A stretch of 64,000 bases of DNA from Campylobacter concisus (GTDB lineage: Bacteria; Campylobacterota; Campylobacteria; Campylobacterales; Campylobacteraceae), in the NCBI RefSeq assembly GCF_001891085.1, contig NZ_JXUP01000006.1, positions 186,001 to 250,000 on the forward strand. Reading direction: 5' to 3'. Position numbers and translations under genes: made by a program. Below are positions 8,454-19,374 of this stretch, piece after piece (positions within the stretch are counted from its first letter, which is position 1; every line of letters begins with the position of its first letter). The notes below the pieces were generated by a model. It worked only from the letters and a program-made list of their open reading frames with translations. It ran no database searches and had not been told where the DNA came from.

Positions 8454-10421
8454 ATGAAGTCCATAACTTCAAAGATAGCGATGATTATCATCTCATTGCT
8501 AGTTATTTCGTTTGCTGCTATTTCAGCAGTCAGCTACTATACAGCGGAAAGTAAGGTAGTAGAGTTGGTCAGCCAGACCCAGGATCAGATTCTAAGTGAT
8601 ATCAAAGCAACCACGGATTCTTTTTTTGAAGATTATTTAGAAGTTGCCAAAAAGTCTGCTTCAGATATAGCACAAATACCAAATAATGATGACTCGTACA
8701 TGGAAAAAACAAAAATGCAAAAAGAAAGCGTTAGTCATCTAGTTACTGATATTTTTTATGGTCGCGAGAGTGATGGACATTTTTTCCAGTCTGACGGCAC
8801 TAGAACAACTCCAGCCGATAACTACGATCCTAGAACTAGAGGCTGGTATAAAGCGGCAAAGAGTGCAAATGGTGCTATCTATACCGAACCTTACAAAGCT
8901 GCCTTGTCTAATGCTTTAGTAATTAGCTTTGCCGCTCCAGTAAATAAAAATGGAAATTTTGATGGTGTTTTGGGACTTGATTTAAACATAGATGCTTTAA
9001 GTAAAAAAATCCTCGAAATGGGTAAAACAAAATACGGTTACGTCTATTTAATAAATAAAGAAGGCGTAATGCTAATGCACAATGACCCAAACAATGTTGG
9101 TAAAACTGTTCCTTCTAGCAAATATATTGCTGAGGTTTTTGCGGCTAAAAAATTTGATGAAAATGGACTTATTCCTTATACAAACTCTAAAGGCGAAAAC
9201 GTAACCGCCAAAGTCCTTCCTATAAACGACCAAGGCTGGCTAGCCGTAGCCGCTATCGGAGCAGACACTTTTTCGTCTAATACCTTGCCTTTATTAAAAG
9301 CTCAAATAATCCTAGCCGTAGCTTTTATAGTCATACTTTCGGCTATCGTATTTGTTCTTCTTAAAAAATCGCTTAGCCCTATTAGAACTATTCAAACTAA
9401 GCTTGAAGACGCGTTTAAATTCATCACCTACGAAACCCCTAACGCTCCGGAAAAGCTAGTAGTAACTACGCAAGACGAATTCGGCAGAATGAGCGAATCT
9501 ATTAACGAAAATATAGAAAAAGTCCTTAATGGCGTTAAAAAAGATAGCGCCTTAATAGACGAGATGAACGGTATAGCAAATCTCATGATAAAAGGACACA
9601 TGGGAGCTAAGATCAATTCCGTTCCTAATAACCCGGCTTTGGTTCAGTTAAAAGATCTGCTAAATAAATTCTTTACTTCTATTTCCGAAAATTTAAAAGG
9701 CATAGCCGTAGTTTTAGCTTCTTATAACAAAAACGACTATACTCCTAGATTAGAGCTAAAACCGGAGCTTGAAAGCGACCTAAAAGATATGATAGTAGGC
9801 CTTCAAAGCGCGGGCGACGCAGTAAGCAATATGCTAAGGGAAAATTTAAAAGAAGCTCAGGTTCTAGAAGAAAAAGCTAAAATCCTAGCAGAATCTATGA
9901 GAACCCTAACCGACGGAGCCCATAAGCAAGCCGACTCCATCCAAGAAAGCGCGGCTGCTATAGAAGAGATGAGCAGTTCTATGAACGCCATTAGCCAAAA
10001 AGCTAGCGACGTAACAAGACAAAGCGAAGAGATTAAAAACATCATCGTTATTATTAGAGATATAGCCGATCAAACCAATCTACTTGCTCTAAATGCGGCT
10101 ATCGAGGCAGCTAGAGCGGGTGAACACGGCAGAGGATTTGCGGTGGTGGCAGATGAGGTTAGAAAACTAGCAGAGCGAACTCAAAAATCTCTTGGTGAGA
10201 TCGAAGCTAATGCAAATGTTCTAGCTCAAAGTATCAATGAGATGAGTGAGAGCATCAGAGAGCAAAGCGAAGGTATAAATATGATAAATCAAAGTGTAAG
10301 TCAGATCGACAGTATTACAAAACAAAATATAAATATTGTTGGTACAACAAACGAGATTACTGACCAAATAGACGACATGGCTAAGACGATAGTAGCTGAC
10401 GTTAGAAAGAATAAATTTTAA
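8454..10421 (+). CDS. Methyl-accepting chemotaxis protein with dCache sensor (1)
   Basis: Transmembrane chemoreceptor of 655 aa. TM1 is at about 7-28, the periplasmic dCache domain at about 35-275, TM2 at about 283-303, then a HAMP-like linker and the cytoplasmic signalling coiled coil with the conserved tip [20 protein letters not shown]. The sensor contains [10 protein letters not shown] followed by YTEPY and an Asp in GLDLNID, which fits the amino-acid-binding signature of dCache_1 domains; the ligand remains inferred. A good AAAGGAGG site precedes ATG. Codon use changes sharply inside the gene: about 9200-10060 is richer in G+C and in NCC/NCG codons than the flanks. The terminal ~130 codons are near-identical to the next receptor. 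Confidence 0.95.
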   Translation: MKSITSKIAMIIISLLVISFAAISAVSYYTAESKVVELVSQTQDQILSDIKATTDSFFEDYLEVAKKSASDIAQIPNNDDSYMEKTKMQKESVSHLVTDIFYGRESDGHFFQSDGTRTTPADNYDPRTRGWYKAAKSANGAIYTEPYKAALSNALVISFAAPVNKNGNFDGVLGLDLNIDALSKKILEMGKTKYGYVYLINKEGVMLMHNDPNNVGKTVPSSKYIAEVFAAKKFDENGLIPYTNSKGENVTAKVLPINDQGWLAVAAIGADTFSSNTLPLLKAQIILAVAFIVILSAIVFVLLKKSLSPIRTIQTKLEDAFKFITYETPNAPEKLVVTTQDEFGRMSESINENIEKVLNGVKKDSALIDEMNGIANLMIKGHMGAKINSVPNNPALVQLKDLLNKFFTSISENLKGIAVVLASYNKNDYTPRLELKPELESDLKDMIVGLQSAGDAVSNMLRENLKEAQVLEEKAKILAESMRTLTDGAHKQADSIQESAAAIEEMSSSMNAISQKASDVTRQSEEIKNIIVIIRDIADQTNLLALNAAIEAARAGEHGRGFAVVADEVRKLAERTQKSLGEIEANANVLAQSINEMSESIREQSEGINMINQSVSQIDSITKQNINIVGTTNEITDQIDDMAKTIVADVRKNKF

Positions 10422-10431
10422 TCTTAGAGCC

Positions 10432-10467
10432 GAATTTAGGGGTTTGCTTCCCCTAAATTCTAATTTT
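10432..10467 (+). terminator. Terminator after the first chemoreceptor
   Basis: A perfect 11-bp stem, GAATTTAGGGG with CCCCTAAATTC, closes a 7-nt loop and is followed by TAATTTTATTT. Confidence 0.85.
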
Positions 10468-10619
10468 ATTTCGCTGATTTTAACTATCTAAAATGAAATA
10501 ATAATTCAAAATTATTATTTAATGTATACATCACTATTTTGTAATTAATATTATTTAATACTATTTAATATAAAAAAATATACAATCGCACCTTAAAAAT
10601 TTTTGTAAAAGGAAAGTAA

Positions 10620-12572
10620 ATGCGATCAATTGCAAACAAAATATCTTTAATGCTAATACTGGCATTATTTATATCATTCTCGCTAATATCTCTAGCTAGC
10701 TATAACACAGCTCATGATAAAGCCATTGAGTTAGTAATACAAACTCAAAAGCAAATCTTAAAAGATGTGAAAATCACACTAAATAGCTTTTTTGCCAATA
10801 ATCAGTATGCTATAGAAAAAATGGCTGAGACTCTTAGTAAGATAAGCGAGAAAAGTGATGGCTCGATGAATGCTGATGGTATAAATTTAGCTTTATCTCA
10901 AGCAAAAGCTATATCTGGAAAAGAGATCACTCTTGTTTACGCTGGATATGAGGATGGGGCTATGTTTAGATCAAATGGGCAAAATAAAGCTGGATATGAT
11001 CCAAGAGTTAGAGGATGGTATAAACAAGCTAAAGCCGAGAATAAACCAATATATACTGATCCATACATGGCAGCTTCATTAAATGCGATGGTTATAACTT
11101 TTGCTGCACCTATTAAAAATATTGGAGTTACGGGCATAGATGCATCTATTGAGGAGTTGAGCAATAATATATCGCAAATCAGTAAGACTGAATACAGCTA
11201 TGCTTTTGTTACAGATCAAAATGGCAACGTTATAATGCACCCAAATAAAGAATTAGTCGGCAAACCTCATGAGATCGCAAAGAGTCTAATAAAACAATAT
11301 AATGAAAAGAAATTTGATGAAAATGGATTAATAGCATATAAAAATACAAAAGGCGAAGATGTCTATGCTTATATGTTAGAGATAAATGACAAAGGTTGGT
11401 TGGCAATAACAGCAATGGATCAAAATATCTTTAGCTCGCATACTTTGCCTATTTTAAAAGTTCAAATTATTTTAGCCTTTATATTTATAGTTGTCTTGTC
11501 TACGTTTGTATATTTCTTGCTAAAAAGATCGCTTAATCCGATTAAAACTATTACAGATGCTTTGGTTAGTTTCTTTAGATTTTTAAATTTTGAGATAAAA
11601 GAGCCAGTTGTTTCAAAGGTAGCAACAAAAGATGAATTTGGCGTAATGAGTAAACTAATAAATGATAATATTGCTAAAATTTTTGACAATGCCGATCAAG
11701 ACTCTAGAGTGGTATCTCAATCTGTTGAGACTGCAAAGGCGATAGAAAATGGAAATCTAAAAGCAAGAATAGTAGATGTTCCAGCTAATCCAAAACTAAT
11801 TGAATTAAAAGATGTCTTAAATAAAATGCTAGATGTTTTGGAGAAAAGAGTAGGTAGCGATTTAAATATGATCCAAAAAACTTTTAATGATTTTAGAAAT
11901 TCTGATTTTACTTCAAGAATTTTGGATGCCAAAGGCAATGTCGAACTAGTAACAAATGAGCTTGGCGAAGAGATAGCTAATATGCTTGCGTTTAACTTAA
12001 AACAAGCACAATTCTTAGAAGAAAAAGCCAAAAATTTAGATGCATCAATGAAGCAAGTAACTCAAGGTGCTAGCACACAGGCAAATTCTCTCCAAGAAAG
12101 TGCTGCTGCGATCGAACAAATGAGTAGCTCAATGGGCGCAATTAGTCAAAAGACTGTAGATGTTATAAAACAATCTGAAGAGATTAAAAATATCATCGTT
12201 ATTATTAGAGATATTGCAGATCAAACTAACTTACTTGCCCTAAACGCTGCTATCGAGGCAGCACGTGCTGGTGAGCATGGACGAGGTTTTGCTGTAGTTG
12301 CGGATGAAGTTAGAAAACTAGCAGAGCGAACTCAAAAATCACTTGGCGAGATCGAAACTAACGCAAATATACTTACTCAAAGTATCAATGAGATGAGTGA
12401 AAGCATCAGAGAGCAAAGCGAAGGCATAAATATGATAAATCAAAGCGTAAGTCAGATTGATAGCATTACAAAGCAAAATGTTGATATCGTGAGTTCAACA
12501 AATGAAATCACCGCCCAAATCGATGAAATGGCTAAGACAATAGTAGCTGATGTTAAAAAGAATAAATTTTAA
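10620..12572 (+). CDS. Methyl-accepting chemotaxis protein with dCache sensor (2)
   Basis: A 650-aa chemoreceptor, paralogous to the upstream one: TM1 at about 7-28, dCache at about 35-270, TM2 at about 278-300, HAMP-like linker, then the signalling domain with tip [20 protein letters not shown]. The sensor has [18 protein letters not shown] and a later GIDASIE, again the amino-acid-type dCache signature. The sensor halves of the two receptors have diverged, while the last ~130 codons agree almost residue for residue. Base composition is the ordinary AT-rich host pattern throughout. AAAGGAAAG precedes the ATG. It would act with CheA/CheW at the pole; those genes are not in the window. Confidence 0.95.
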   Translation: MRSIANKISLMLILALFISFSLISLASYNTAHDKAIELVIQTQKQILKDVKITLNSFFANNQYAIEKMAETLSKISEKSDGSMNADGINLALSQAKAISGKEITLVYAGYEDGAMFRSNGQNKAGYDPRVRGWYKQAKAENKPIYTDPYMAASLNAMVITFAAPIKNIGVTGIDASIEELSNNISQISKTEYSYAFVTDQNGNVIMHPNKELVGKPHEIAKSLIKQYNEKKFDENGLIAYKNTKGEDVYAYMLEINDKGWLAITAMDQNIFSSHTLPILKVQIILAFIFIVVLSTFVYFLLKRSLNPIKTITDALVSFFRFLNFEIKEPVVSKVATKDEFGVMSKLINDNIAKIFDNADQDSRVVSQSVETAKAIENGNLKARIVDVPANPKLIELKDVLNKMLDVLEKRVGSDLNMIQKTFNDFRNSDFTSRILDAKGNVELVTNELGEEIANMLAFNLKQAQFLEEKAKNLDASMKQVTQGASTQANSLQESAAAIEQMSSSMGAISQKTVDVIKQSEEIKNIIVIIRDIADQTNLLALNAAIEAARAGEHGRGFAVVADEVRKLAERTQKSLGEIETNANILTQSINEMSESIREQSEGINMINQSVSQIDSITKQNVDIVSSTNEITAQIDEMAKTIVADVKKNKF

Positions 12573-12606
12573 CCTTGCGGCTTGATATTTAAAATTTCAT
12601 TAATAT

Positions 12607-12631
12607 TTCATCCTCAAAATCTGAGGATGAA
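12607..12631 (+). terminator. Hairpin after the second chemoreceptor
   Basis: A 10-bp perfect stem (TTCATCCTCA with TGAGGATGAA) around loop AAATC, 34 nt after the stop codon. There is no T-run directly after it, so termination is plausible but not certain. Confidence 0.5.
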
Positions 12632-13112
12632 AATAACCCCCTTTTATCTCTAATCTTAAAATTATTTTTTGTTTTATAAATATAATAAAATTTTTAAAAA
12701 TAATCTAATATTTATAGCTTTATAGTGATATTACTAGTTAAATTTTTATAGATTATGTTTGCTGTAATGTAATGAAAATTATTAGAATTTATCCTTGCAA
12801 TTATTGCTATTTAAGTAAGGAAATAAAATTTTTTAATAATACTTTATGTTACTTTTTTACTCAAGTGTTTAAAAACAATTTTACTTTGTTTTCTTTAGCT
12901 TTTTTGATAACCACTCTAAAATTTTTAAATTTTATTAAATAGTATTTTCTTTTAAAATCGTACTTTGTGAGAAAATTAATATTTTTATGTAGAAAAATAT
13001 TTATATTTTTGGCTTAAGTTTTTTGAAATTTTTGTAAATGTCAATCAGTTGTAAATAAGTTTTGCAAGGTTAATATCAATTAAATTTGTTTTAAATCTTT
13101 AAAGGAGAAAGA
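12632..13112. other. Long AT-rich region upstream of the nap operon
   Basis: About 480 bp without a credible reading frame. It is very AT-rich with many A/T tracts and probably carries the nap promoter and its control sites. I see no clear TATAAT/-35 pair or strong operator palindrome. AAAGGAG lies just before napA. Confidence 0.6.
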
Positions 13113-15893
13113 ATGAATCGACGAGAATTCATAAAGAGTGCCGCAGCTAGTGCTGCTTGCGCAAGTGCTGGTATAGCTGTGCCAAGCTCGCTAAGTGCAG
13201 CAAGCGAAGCAGAAAAAGGCTGGCGTTGGGACAAAGCTGCCTGTAGATTTTGCGGAACTGGATGTGGCATCATGGTTGCAACCAAAGAGGGCAAGATAGT
13301 AGCTGTAAAAGGTGACCCAGAAGCACCGGTAAACCGCGGTCTAAACTGTATCAAAGGCTATTTTAATGCTAAGATCATGTACGGCGAAGACAGGATCACT
13401 CATCCGCTTTTACGTGTAAACGAAAAAGGAGAATTTGACAAAAAAGGCAAATTTAAGCAAGTAAGCTGGAAACAAGCATTTGATGTCATGGAGACTCAGT
13501 TTAGAAAAGCATATGATGAACTAGGACCTCACGGTATCGGAGTTTTAGGTTCTGGTCAATATACTATTCCAGAAGGTTACGCTGCTGTTAAGCTTATAAA
13601 AGGCGGCTTTAGAAGCAATAGCATCGATCCAAACGCAAGACACTGTATGGCAAGTGCAGTTGTTGGTTTCATGCAAACATTTGGTATAGACGAGCCATCA
13701 GGCTGTTTTGATGACATTGAGCTTACAGATACTATTGTGGCTTGGGGCGCAAATATGGCTGAGATGCACCCGATCCTTTGGGCGCGCGTAAGCGATAGAA
13801 AGCTTAGCGATCCTGATAGAGTAAAGGTTGTAAATTTAAGCACCTACTCAACTAGAACATCAAATTTAGCTGACATCGAGATCATCTTTGCTCCGTCATC
13901 TGACCTTGCTATCTGGAACTACATCGCTCGCGAGATAGTTTATAACCACCCAGAGATGATCGATGAAGAATTTGTTAAAAAGCACTGTGTATTTACAACC
14001 GGTCCAGCCGACATCGGATATGGTCTGCGCCCAGACATTCATCACAAAAAATATGCTCCAAGCGAGCTAGACACTGCTGCTACTGAGAAGTCAAAGGTAC
14101 TAAGCGAGGCTGAGGGCGTTACGCTTTCTTATCTTGGACTAAAAGCTGGTGATACACTAGAAAATAAAAATGCTGCAAAAGCTGGTGCGCACTGGCAAAT
14201 AACATTTGAAGAGTTTAAAAAAGCTCTTGCGCCTTACACACTTGACTTTACAGCAAAGGTGGCAAAAGGCGATCCTAACGAAGACATTAATGAGTTTAAA
14301 GCAAAACTAAAAGCACTTGCTGATCTTTATATAGAGAAAAACCGCAAAGTCGTAAGTTTTTGGACTATGGGCTTTAACCAACACCAACGTGGTACATGGG
14401 TAAATGAGCAAGCTTATATGGTTCACTTCTTGCTCGGCAAACAAGCACTTCCAGGTTCAGGAGCGTTTTCTCTAACTGGTCAACCAAGTGCGTGTGGTAC
14501 AGCAAGAGAGGTTGGAACATTTGTTCACCGCTTGCCAGCTGACATGGTTATTGAGAATCCAAAACATAGAGAGATAACTGAAAAAATTTGGAAACTTCCT
14601 GCCGGAACACTAAGCGGTGTACTAGCTTCCCACTACGTAAAAATGATGCGTGATCTTGAAGATGGTAAGGTTAAATTTATCTGGGTTCAAGTAAACAACC
14701 CATGGCAAAATACTGCAAACGCAAACCACTGGATAAAAGCGGCTCGTGAGATGGATAACTTCATCGTTGTCAGTGATCCTTATCCAGGAATTTCTGCAAA
14801 AGTAGCCGACCTTATTCTTCCAACTGCAATGATCTATGAAAAATGGGGTGCTTACGGTAACGCTGAGAGAAGAACACAACACTGGAGACAGCAAGTACTT
14901 CCTGTTGGTGAAGCGATGCCTGATATTTGGCAAATGATGGAATTTAGCAAGCGCTTTAAGCTAAAAGATGTTTGGGGTGAGAAAAAAGTAAATGACAAAG
15001 TTACACTTCCAAATGTGCTCGATGCTGCAAAAGCTATGGGATACAGCGAAGAAGATACGCTATTTGACGTGCTTTTTGCAAACGAGGAGGCTAAGAAATT
15101 TAGCGCAAACGATCCGATCATGGAAAACTACGACAATACAGAAGTATTTGGCGATAGCAGAAAAGTGATCGGCTCAGATGGTAAAGAATTTAAAGGATAT
15201 GGATTTTTCATCCACAAATATCTTTGGGAAGAGTATAGAAAATTTGGTGTTGGCCACGGCCACGACCTAGCTGACTTTGACACTTACCACAAAGTAAGAG
15301 GTCTAAGATGGCCGGTAGTTGATGGTAAAGAGACTCAGTGGAGATTTAACACTAAATTTGACCCATACGCTAAAAAAGCTGCTCCAAATGATAAATTTGC
15401 ATTCTACGGCAACAAAAACGCAGCCCTTCCAACAGGCGATCTAAAAGGCGTGAAAAACCAAGAGAAAACACCTCTTGCAAACAAAGCAAAAATTTTCTTC
15501 CGCCCTTACATGGATCCATGCGAGATGCCAAGCAAAGATTATCCATTCTGGCTATGTACTGGTCGTGTTCTAGAGCACTGGCATACAGGCACGATGACTA
15601 TGCGTGTTCCTGAGCTTTATAGAGCCGTTCCAGAGGCACTTTGCTACATGCACGAAGACGACGCTAAAAAACTTGGCGTAATGCAAAACGAGATCGTCTG
15701 GGTCGAGTCACGCCGTGGCAAAGTAAAAGCAAGAGTAGATCTAAAAGGTAGAAATAAGCCGCCAGTAGGACTTGTCTATGTGCCTTTCTTTGATGAAAAC
15801 GTATTTATAAACAAAGTCTGCCTTGACGCTACTTGTCCGATCTCAAAAGAGACTGACTATAAAAAATGCGCGGTTAAAATTTACAAGGCGTAA
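13113..15893 (+). CDS. napA: Periplasmic nitrate reductase catalytic subunit NapA
   Basis: A 926-aa Mo-bis-MGD enzyme reducing nitrate to nitrite in the periplasm. The Tat signal [11 protein letters not shown] (residues 2-12) is followed by the N-terminal [4Fe-4S] Cys set in [11 protein letters not shown] and [20 protein letters not shown] supplies the Mo-ligating Cys. The length matches the long epsilonproteobacterial NapA branch. It is the first gene of the napAGHBFLD operon; napG starts 2 nt after its stop. Electrons come from NapGH via NapB, and NapD handles the Tat signal before export. Confidence 0.97.
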   Translation: MNRREFIKSAAASAACASAGIAVPSSLSAASEAEKGWRWDKAACRFCGTGCGIMVATKEGKIVAVKGDPEAPVNRGLNCIKGYFNAKIMYGEDRITHPLLRVNEKGEFDKKGKFKQVSWKQAFDVMETQFRKAYDELGPHGIGVLGSGQYTIPEGYAAVKLIKGGFRSNSIDPNARHCMASAVVGFMQTFGIDEPSGCFDDIELTDTIVAWGANMAEMHPILWARVSDRKLSDPDRVKVVNLSTYSTRTSNLADIEIIFAPSSDLAIWNYIAREIVYNHPEMIDEEFVKKHCVFTTGPADIGYGLRPDIHHKKYAPSELDTAATEKSKVLSEAEGVTLSYLGLKAGDTLENKNAAKAGAHWQITFEEFKKALAPYTLDFTAKVAKGDPNEDINEFKAKLKALADLYIEKNRKVVSFWTMGFNQHQRGTWVNEQAYMVHFLLGKQALPGSGAFSLTGQPSACGTAREVGTFVHRLPADMVIENPKHREITEKIWKLPAGTLSGVLASHYVKMMRDLEDGKVKFIWVQVNNPWQNTANANHWIKAAREMDNFIVVSDPYPGISAKVADLILPTAMIYEKWGAYGNAERRTQHWRQQVLPVGEAMPDIWQMMEFSKRFKLKDVWGEKKVNDKVTLPNVLDAAKAMGYSEEDTLFDVLFANEEAKKFSANDPIMENYDNTEVFGDSRKVIGSDGKEFKGYGFFIHKYLWEEYRKFGVGHGHDLADFDTYHKVRGLRWPVVDGKETQWRFNTKFDPYAKKAAPNDKFAFYGNKNAALPTGDLKGVKNQEKTPLANKAKIFFRPYMDPCEMPSKDYPFWLCTGRVLEHWHTGTMTMRVPELYRAVPEALCYMHEDDAKKLGVMQNEIVWVESRRGKVKARVDLKGRNKPPVGLVYVPFFDENVFINKVCLDATCPISKETDYKKCAVKIYKA

Positions 15894-15895
15894 AA

Positions 15896-16663
15896 GTGGC
15901 TGATATGGAATTTTCAAGTAGGCGAGAAGCTTTGAAATTTGGAGCTAAGGTAGCGATCTTAGCTCTTGGCGGAGGCTTTGTATGGTCACTTAGCGCCAAA
16001 GCCTCACCGCTTATACTTCTTAGACCGCCTGGTGCGAAAGCAGAGGAGCAGTTTTTGAAAAGCTGTATCAAGTGCGGACTTTGCGTAGAGGCCTGTCCAT
16101 TTGACACGCTAAAACTTGCCTCGCTAGAAGATGGCATAAGCATTGGAACGCCTTATTTTGAGCCTAGAAAAATTCCTTGCTATATGTGCGAGCATATCCC
16201 TTGCGTGCCAGCCTGTCCGACTGGGGCACTGGACGCAAATTTAGTTAGCACAGCTGGCAAACTCGATATCAACAAAGCCAAAATGGGCGTTGCAGTGGTC
16301 GATATGAAAAACTGCGTGGCCTACTGGGGCATACAGTGCGATGCTTGTTATAGGGCTTGTCCTCTTTTAGATAAAGCCTTATATCTTGAATATCGCCGTA
16401 ACGAAAGGACGCAAAAGCATGCCTTTTTGCTTCCAGTGGTCAATAGCGACATCTGCACCGGATGTGGCCTATGTGAGCGAGCCTGTATCACCAAAAAAGC
16501 AGCCATTACCGTGCTAAATCGTGACGCGGTGCTTGGCAAAGTAGGTGATAACTACGTCAAAGGCTGGGTCAAAGAAGATGAAAGACGCATAGATGATGCA
16601 GACAGCAAAATAAAGCTTGACATTAAAAAAGCGACTGATTATCTAAATGGTGGTGAGCTATGA
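15896..16663 (+). CDS. napG: Ferredoxin-type quinol dehydrogenase component NapG
   Basis: A 255-aa iron-sulfur protein that pairs with NapH to move electrons from menaquinol towards NapB/NapA. Four Cys clusters are visible: CIKCGLCVEACP, CYMCEHIPCVPACP, CDACYRACP preceded by NCVAYWG, and CTGCGLCERAC, fitting four [4Fe-4S] centres. A Tat-like SSRREALKFG lies at residues 7-16. The start is GTG, 2 nt after napA, with AAGG placed 8 nt upstream; an internal ATG three codons later is the alternative. It overlaps napH by 4 nt (ATGA). Confidence 0.95.
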   Translation: MADMEFSSRREALKFGAKVAILALGGGFVWSLSAKASPLILLRPPGAKAEEQFLKSCIKCGLCVEACPFDTLKLASLEDGISIGTPYFEPRKIPCYMCEHIPCVPACPTGALDANLVSTAGKLDINKAKMGVAVVDMKNCVAYWGIQCDACYRACPLLDKALYLEYRRNERTQKHAFLLPVVNSDICTGCGLCERACITKKAAITVLNRDAVLGKVGDNYVKGWVKEDERRIDDADSKIKLDIKKATDYLNGGEL

Positions 16664-17451
16664 AATTTTTAATCTTAAGACGAATAACTCAAATTTCTAT
16701 CCTAGTACTATTTATCCTAGGAAATTTTTATGGAGTTAAGATACTTAGCGGAAATTTAAGCTCATCTTTGCTTTTTGGAAAAATTCCACTAAGCGATCCA
16801 TTTGCTTTGGTTCAAATTTTACTTGCAAGCTTTAGTGCCGGCATAAATGCAATTATTGGAGCTGGCATTATCTTTGCATTTTACGCGCTAGTTGCTCCAA
16901 GAGCGTTTTGTTCGTGGATATGCCCAATAAATTTACTAACCGATATCGCTTTTAAACTAAGAGAGAAATTTGGCTTTAAGGGCGAAAAAGTCTTAAATGT
17001 GAGTAAAAATTTACGTTATTACTTGCTGGCTCTTGCTCTTATATTAAGCCTTGCTTTATCTTATCCAGTATTTGAGAGCGTTAGCTATATTGGCATTATT
17101 CAGCGTGGCATTATTTACGGCTCAGCTAGTGCTTTAGGCATAGCGGTTGCGATCATTGCTTTTGATATGTTTGTGTTAAAGCGTGGTATTTGCTCGCACG
17201 TTTGTCCGCTTGGTGCCTTTTATGCCATCATCTCAAAATTTGCCCTAATTAGAGTAAAACATGATGCCCAGGCTTGTACAAAATGTATGAAATGCAAGCT
17301 TATTTGCCCAGAGATGCAAGTGCTTGACATGATCGGTAAAGAGAGCCGCTCGGTAAGCTCAAGCGAGTGCATAAGCTGTGGCAGGTGCATTGATGTTTGT
17401 GGAGATGGGGCTTTGAAATTTAGTATTAGAAATTTAAGGAGAGAAAAATGA
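16660..17451 (+). CDS. napH: Membrane quinol dehydrogenase component NapH
   Basis: A 263-aa membrane protein with four transmembrane segments (about 8-27, 52-78, 118-138, 146-170). The inter-helix motif SWICPINLL and its partner SHVCPLGAF are the conserved NapH CP motifs, and a C-terminal cytoplasmic pair of [4Fe-4S] motifs is present (CTKCMKCKLICPE, CISCGRCIDVC). It anchors NapG and oxidises menaquinol, replacing NapC, which is absent from the operon. It overlaps both neighbours by 4 nt, indicating translational coupling. Confidence 0.95.
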   Translation: MKFLILRRITQISILVLFILGNFYGVKILSGNLSSSLLFGKIPLSDPFALVQILLASFSAGINAIIGAGIIFAFYALVAPRAFCSWICPINLLTDIAFKLREKFGFKGEKVLNVSKNLRYYLLALALILSLALSYPVFESVSYIGIIQRGIIYGSASALGIAVAIIAFDMFVLKRGICSHVCPLGAFYAIISKFALIRVKHDAQACTKCMKCKLICPEMQVLDMIGKESRSVSSSECISCGRCIDVCGDGALKFSIRNLRREK

Positions 17452-17975
17452 AAATAAAAATAATGATGCTTGGAGGATTGTGTGCTGCGTTTTTTGCGGC
17501 ATGTACTTTTAATAATCCAAGTATTAGTGATTCGCAAATCGGCTTTAGAAATATCGATTTGCTAGACGATAAAGACGTTGTATTAAAAGATGTGAACTAC
17601 ACAAAAGAGCCAGCTGGTATGTCAAAGAAATTTGATAGGTCTTTTGAAAATGCACCACCATTTATCCCACACGATACTGAGGGTTTAGTGCCTATCACAA
17701 AAGATATGAATATGTGCGTAACCTGCCATATGCCTGAGTTTGCAAAAGATAGTGGAGCAACACCGATACCATCATCTCACCTTTATGACATCAGAAATAA
17801 AAAAGATCTTGCAGGCAAGCTTGATGATGAAAGATATAACTGCACAACATGCCACGTTGAGCAACAAAATGGCGTAACGCAGCTTGTTGGCAATAAATTT
17901 AAGCCTGATTTTAGAGATAAAAACGGCACTCATAAGTCAAACTTGCTAGATGTTTTAAACGATGGTGTTAAATAA
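17448..17975 (+). CDS. napB: Dihaem cytochrome c subunit NapB
   Basis: A 175-aa periplasmic electron donor to NapA with two haem c sites, CVTCH and CTTCH, plus the family His residues in PSSHLYD and the FIPHD segment. The N-terminus has a signal peptide ending FFAAC, which looks like a lipobox with Phe at -3, so the protein may be a lipoprotein rather than soluble. That is inference; many NapB proteins lack this Cys. It overlaps napH by 4 nt, and its TAA shares a base with the napF ATG (TAATG). Confidence 0.95.
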   Translation: MKIKIMMLGGLCAAFFAACTFNNPSISDSQIGFRNIDLLDDKDVVLKDVNYTKEPAGMSKKFDRSFENAPPFIPHDTEGLVPITKDMNMCVTCHMPEFAKDSGATPIPSSHLYDIRNKKDLAGKLDDERYNCTTCHVEQQNGVTQLVGNKFKPDFRDKNGTHKSNLLDVLNDGVK

Positions 17976-18442
17976 TGCAAAGCAGGCGAGAGCTTTTTAG
18001 TAAAATTTTGGGGGCAAAATCTGCTCCCAAATCTATAACTCCGCCTTTTTTTAGCGGAGAGTTTGACTGCGATAGATGCGATGCTAGCTGCGTAAATGCT
18101 TGTGAAAAAGAGCTTCTTAGCTTTGAAAATGAAAGGGTAGTTTTTAAAGTTAAAAAGCTGGGCTGTGACTTTTGCGAAGAGTGCGCAAAGGCTTGCGAGA
18201 GTCTTGGTAAGAAGACATTAAGCTTAAACTCGCCAAAGAGTATAAATGCAAAAGTTGGTATCGATGTTTCTAGCTGTCTAGCATGGAACGATACAATCTG
18301 CTACAACTGCCTTGATGCTTGCAAATTTAAAGCAGTCGAATTTCTTGGTGTTTTTAGACCTATTGTTAATCAAAACTGCGTAAGTTGCGGCGAGTGCTTT
18401 GATGTTTGCTTTAAAAATTCACTTCAAATGGAGGCCTTATGA
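17975..18442 (+). CDS. napF: Ferredoxin-like NapF
   Basis: A 155-aa cytoplasmic iron-sulfur protein with an N-terminal MQSRRELFSK and several Cys clusters: CDRCDASCVNAC, CDFCEECAKAC, TICYNCLDAC and CVSCGECFDVC. NapF proteins are linked to maturation of NapA and to electron input into its FeS centre. The place between napB and napL matches the Wolinella order napAGHBFLD; C. jejuni lacks napF at this position. It starts on the last base of the napB stop codon and overlaps napL by 4 nt. Confidence 0.9.
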   Translation: MQSRRELFSKILGAKSAPKSITPPFFSGEFDCDRCDASCVNACEKELLSFENERVVFKVKKLGCDFCEECAKACESLGKKTLSLNSPKSINAKVGIDVSSCLAWNDTICYNCLDACKFKAVEFLGVFRPIVNQNCVSCGECFDVCFKNSLQMEAL

Positions 18443-19374
18443 GAGCTTTGTTTTTTATTTTTTGTCTATTAAATTTTATCTTTGCAAGCGAGATCACTAC
18501 GCCATACAAGCAAATAGAGGCTAGTGCAAATGTGCTAAGCACAACGCTAATAAATGGCAAACTCTTTATCGCGACTGATGGAGGGACGGTTGAAATTTAT
18601 GATCCTAAAGAGTCTAAATTTGAAGAGATTATCAAGATGGATGATATAAAAACTTATGTTAGTGATCATGAAAGACCAAAAATTTTAAGTATTGATGAAT
18701 TTGATGGCAAAACTCTTATACTTAGCGAAGGTGACTATGCTACAAAGGTGCTTCATCTAAGAGAAAATGGGCAGATGAGAAGCATAAAAGTGGATAATCA
18801 AGCAATAAAAAAGGCATTATTTTTAGATAATGAGCATGTTGCGCTTGCTTCAATTAGCAATGAAATTTACTTTTTAAACTTAAAAAGTGGCGAAATTTAT
18901 GATAGCTTTAAAATTTCAATTGCAATGCTTTCAGATATGGAGATAAATGAAGATAGAAGCACGCTAGCTATCGCTTGCGAGAGTGGGAAGGTCTACTTTT
19001 ATAACATAAAAGCTAAAAAAATGGATCAAATTTTAGATATTCATACAGACAATATCTACGACATCTCCTATAAAAATGGCGTTATGATCAGCGGAGGTAC
19101 CGATAGGATCGTGGGTATATTCTCAGCTGGAAGCCTAAAAAAGATAAATACCGGATTTTTGGTCTATGGTGTCGGCCTTAGCGATGATGGTAGAGTAGCG
19201 GCCTATATGAGTGATGAGATGAGCGATGTAAATTTAGTTGATAGCAAAAGCTTAGAAAATATTGCAATGCTAAAAACTGGACAAAGTACGATAAATAGCA
19301 TAGTTTTTATAAGCGATAACGAAGTCGTAACTTCAGCTTATGAGAATAAAATTTTGTTTTGGAGAATTAAATGA
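18439..19374 (+). CDS. napL: Periplasmic beta-propeller-like protein NapL
   Basis: A 311-aa protein with a signal peptide (about residues 1-17) and repeated beta-strand blades of WD40-like character (for example YDISYKNGVMISGGTDRIVG near the middle). NapL occurs only in epsilonproteobacterial nap operons. It is not catalytic, and mutants of relatives show reduced Nap activity; the precise task is unsettled. Coupled by 4-nt overlaps to napF and napD. Confidence 0.9.
   Translation: MRALFFIFCLLNFIFASEITTPYKQIEASANVLSTTLINGKLFIATDGGTVEIYDPKESKFEEIIKMDDIKTYVSDHERPKILSIDEFDGKTLILSEGDYATKVLHLRENGQMRSIKVDNQAIKKALFLDNEHVALASISNEIYFLNLKSGEIYDSFKISIAMLSDMEINEDRSTLAIACESGKVYFYNIKAKKMDQILDIHTDNIYDISYKNGVMISGGTDRIVGIFSAGSLKKINTGFLVYGVGLSDDGRVAAYMSDEMSDVNLVDSKSLENIAMLKTGQSTINSIVFISDNEVVTSAYENKILFWRIK

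Noticed and set aside
11717-12031. 104-codon minus-strand ORF inside the second chemoreceptor
   Set aside because: It is antisense to a clearly coding MCP frame and has no domain or ribosome site.
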